DNA from: Dokdonella_A sp046347015
GTDB taxonomy: Bacteria > Pseudomonadota > Gammaproteobacteria > Xanthomonadales > Rhodanobacteraceae
Length of the DNA: 53,967 bases
Reading direction: 5' to 3'
Assembly: GCA_046347015.1 (NCBI GenBank)
Contig: JAXMHA010000018.1
Coordinates: forward strand, 1 to 53,967
Position 1 is the stretch's first letter; the number at the start of each line of letters is the position of its first letter. Below the pieces are notes generated by a model that saw nothing but the letters and a program-made list of their open reading frames with translations, did not search any database and had not been told where the DNA came from. The position numbers were made by a program, and so were the translations under genes. Of this stretch, positions 52,412-53,967 are shown piece after piece.

Positions 52412-52966
52412 TCAGGCCGCGGCGCTCTGGAAATCGGGCGTGCGGACCAGTTCCGACATGCTGAACAGGCCCCAGTCCTCGCCGCCGAGCGCAACCACCT
52501 CACCGACGAACGGCGCATAACGCTCATCGCTCTCGCCACGCGCCGACTCGCGCTGGTGCTCGGAGAAGCCGCGCTGTCCCACCACTTCGTCGATCAGCAA
52601 CCCGACTTGCCCGCCCGGCTGCCGCACCAGCATCACGCGGCTCGCCTCGCTCGGAAACGTCCGCTCGCCCTCGATGTAATCCCGCAGGTCGACGACCGGA
52701 ATCAGGTTGCCGCGTACGTTGGCGATCCCGAGCAGCCACCGTTTCGTGCCGGGGATCGACGCCACCTGAGGCAACGCGAGGATCTCGCCGATTTCCGCGA
52801 TCCCGCTGACCAGGTAACGCGCACCGCAACGGAACGCGATGCCGCGCCAGACGCCCGGAGCGTCGACCAGTTCGGGGGTGCCGGCAACGTGCGCAAGGCT
52901 GCGCCGCTCATAGTCGACCAGCGCTTCGAACGGCGTCAGCTCGGGCATGTGCGCAACCGCATTCAT
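52412..52966 (-). CDS. pilI: CheW-like coupling protein PilI
   Basis: A 184-residue CheW-domain protein that links PilJ to ChpA. The family pattern is visible: YLVSGIAEIGEILALPQV, WLLGIANVRGNLIPVVDLRDYI and GLLIDEVVGQRGF. The ATG at 52966 overlaps the pilH stop by four bases. It lies in the order pilG-pilH-pilI-pilJ. Confidence 0.93.
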   Translation of the reverse strand: MNAVAHMPELTPFEALVDYERRSLAHVAGTPELVDAPGVWRGIAFRCGARYLVSGIAEIGEILALPQVASIPGTKRWLLGIANVRGNLIPVVDLRDYIEGERTFPSEASRVMLVRQPGGQVGLLIDEVVGQRGFSEHQRESARGESDERYAPFVGEVVALGGEDWGLFSMSELVRTPDFQSAAA

Positions 52967-53331
52967 GTCGCCGGCAGCCACTGGCCGATGCGTGCGAGCA
53001 GGTCCCTGGCGCGCACTGGCTTGGTGATGAAGTCCTTGGCGCCTTGCCGCAAGCCCCACACGCGATCGGTTTCCATCGTCTTGGTGGTGACGATCAGCAC
53101 CGGAATCCCCGCGGTATCGTGGTCATGGCTCAGCAGGCGGGTCGCCTGGAACCCGCTCATGCCCGGCATCACGATGTCCATCAGGACCAGATCCGGCCGT
53201 TCGCGGCGGACCATTGCAATGCCTTCCTCGGCAGCCGCGGCGCTGCACACCTTGTGACCGCCGCTTTCCAGCATCGTCGTCAACGCATGAACATCCGTCG
53301 GCGAATCGTCGATGATGCAGATACGTGCCAC
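52963..53331 (-). CDS. pilH: Response regulator PilH
   Basis: A 122-residue single receiver domain with the acidic pair D8-D9, phosphoacceptor D52 in LVLMDIVMPGMSG, T83-T84 and K105. PilH works against or alongside PilG in setting pilus retraction. It has no output domain. It starts 42 bases after pilG and overlaps pilI by four bases. Confidence 0.95.
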   Translation of the reverse strand: MARICIIDDSPTDVHALTTMLESGGHKVCSAAAAEEGIAMVRRERPDLVLMDIVMPGMSGFQATRLLSHDHDTAGIPVLIVTTKTMETDRVWGLRQGAKDFITKPVRARDLLARIGQWLPAT

Positions 53332-53373
53332 GTGTAGTCCCCCGAGTCGAACTGATACTGCGTCAGCCGGCGG

Positions 53374-53772
53374 TCATTTCCAGTCCACGTGCCGGCGTAT
53401 CGCGCCGAGGAGTTCCTCGCGCGTGAATGGTTTGGTGAGGTACTGCTCCGAGCCGACGATGCGGCCGCGCGCCTTGTCGAACAGGCCGTCCTTCGACGAC
53501 AGCATGATCACTGGCGTCGACCGGAACATCTGGTTGTTCTTGATCAGCGCGCAGGTCTGGTAGCCGTCCAGCCGCGGCATCATGATGTCGACGAAAATGA
53601 TCTGGGGCTGCTGGTCCGAGATCTTGTGCAGGGCCTCGAACCCGTCGACGGCCGTGACGACCTCGCAACCTTCCTTGCGCAGCAGGGTCTCGGCCGTGCG
53701 CCGGATGGTCTTCGAGTCGTCGATGACCATCACCTTCACGCCATGCAGGCCGTTCTGCTTGGTGTCGTCCAC
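53374..53772 (-). CDS. pilG: Response regulator PilG
   Basis: A 132-residue receiver domain, with D18-D19, phosphoacceptor D62 in IIFVDIMMPRLDGYQ, and K114 in YLTKPF. PilG activates pilus extension and, in Pseudomonas, cAMP synthesis. The start is GTG at 53772, with GAGGGGG seven bases upstream and family-like sequence DTKQNGLHGVKVMVIDD from there; an in-frame extension to an ATG at 53952 has no ribosome site, overlaps the predicted promoter and is unlike the family. It is first gene of the operon. Confidence 0.93.
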   Translation of the reverse strand: MDDTKQNGLHGVKVMVIDDSKTIRRTAETLLRKEGCEVVTAVDGFEALHKISDQQPQIIFVDIMMPRLDGYQTCALIKNNQMFRSTPVIMLSSKDGLFDKARGRIVGSEQYLTKPFTREELLGAIRRHVDWK

Positions 53773-53923
53773 CGGCGACCCCCTCGTCTGTCCATCCGGG
53801 GCGCGTCCGGAAAACGGTCGCGCCGAAGGCAAAACTTCCGTCACGCTGTCTTCCTGTCGCCCTTCCGCACCGAAGGCTGGCGGCTCCCCCGAGCTCGGCG
53901 ATTCGATGGCTTCGCTGTTCCGC

Positions 53924-53952
53924 ACGATACTTCCCCAAACTGTAAAGTTCAA
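53924..53952 (-). promoter_or_regulatory. Sigma-70 promoter of the pil-chp operon
   Basis: On the minus strand TTGAAC (53947-53952) and TATCGT (53924-53929) are 17 bases apart, 152 bases upstream of the pilG GTG. The leader of about 145 bases is GC-rich with no obvious ORF. Confidence 0.55.
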
Positions 53953-53967
53953 TGCCTAACGCCGTGA

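Noticed and set aside
53773..53952. N-terminal extension of PilG by 60 residues
   Set aside because: It overlaps the predicted promoter, lacks a ribosome site and does not look like the family; the GTG at 53772 has a strong GAGGGGG site.

Overview
The window is GC-rich chromosomal DNA of a gammaproteobacterium. Several features point to Lysobacterales (Xanthomonadales), perhaps the Rhodanobacteraceae side of it: a type IV pilus Pil-Chp chemosensory operon, a compact gspGHIJKLMN block, an sdh operon with a small membrane ORF between sdhA and sdhB, and secreted proteins with a short C-terminal FEDGFD motif. The assignment is inference from gene content and protein style; there is no rRNA or tRNA in the window to test it.

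Layout. 0.1-5.2 kb, mostly minus strand: a MAPEG-family membrane protein, a PIN/Phd toxin-antitoxin pair with a palindromic operator, and the succinate dehydrogenase operon sdhC-sdhD-sdhA-orf65-sdhB. 5.4-7.2 kb, plus: the folate-binding Fe-S maintenance protein YgfZ, a 431-base gap, then a SleB-type wall hydrolase. 7.2-12.0 kb, minus: DUF2007 protein, tgt, yajC, secD, secF. 12.1-20.8 kb, plus: DUF3253 protein, an integral membrane acyltransferase overlapping glnS, an exported serine protease, then a tandem glycine riboswitch controlling gcvP. 20.8-23.2 kb: an accessory-looking cassette, with a PcfJ-like protein on the minus strand divergent from three tiny plus-strand genes (ribbon-helix-helix, ParC-like, unknown). 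23.3-30.8 kb: isoaspartyl peptidase, exported M3 peptidase, DUF486 protein, a DUF4097-like exported protein and a 974-residue secreted protein ending in a strong terminator. 30.9-39.8 kb, minus: mazG, cysQ, nudE, a HisN-type phosphatase, and the pseudopilin and inner-membrane platform genes gspG to gspN. 39.8-41.9 kb, plus: bioA-rsmE. 41.9-54.0 kb, minus: pilG-pilH-pilI-pilJ-chpA-chpB-chpC.

How it fits together. Most genes are housekeeping or envelope functions arranged in tight operons with many four-base ATGA overlaps. Three modules handle envelope traffic: Sec accessory proteins, the type II secretion pseudopilus, and exported enzymes that probably use them. The Pil-Chp operon is complete except for the methyltransferase gene pilK, although the methylesterase chpB is present. 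The parts that ordinary annotation explains least are the PcfJ/RHH/ParC-like cassette next to gcvP, the FEDGFD C-terminal motif shared by two otherwise unrelated exported proteins, and the small membrane ORF inside the sdh operon.
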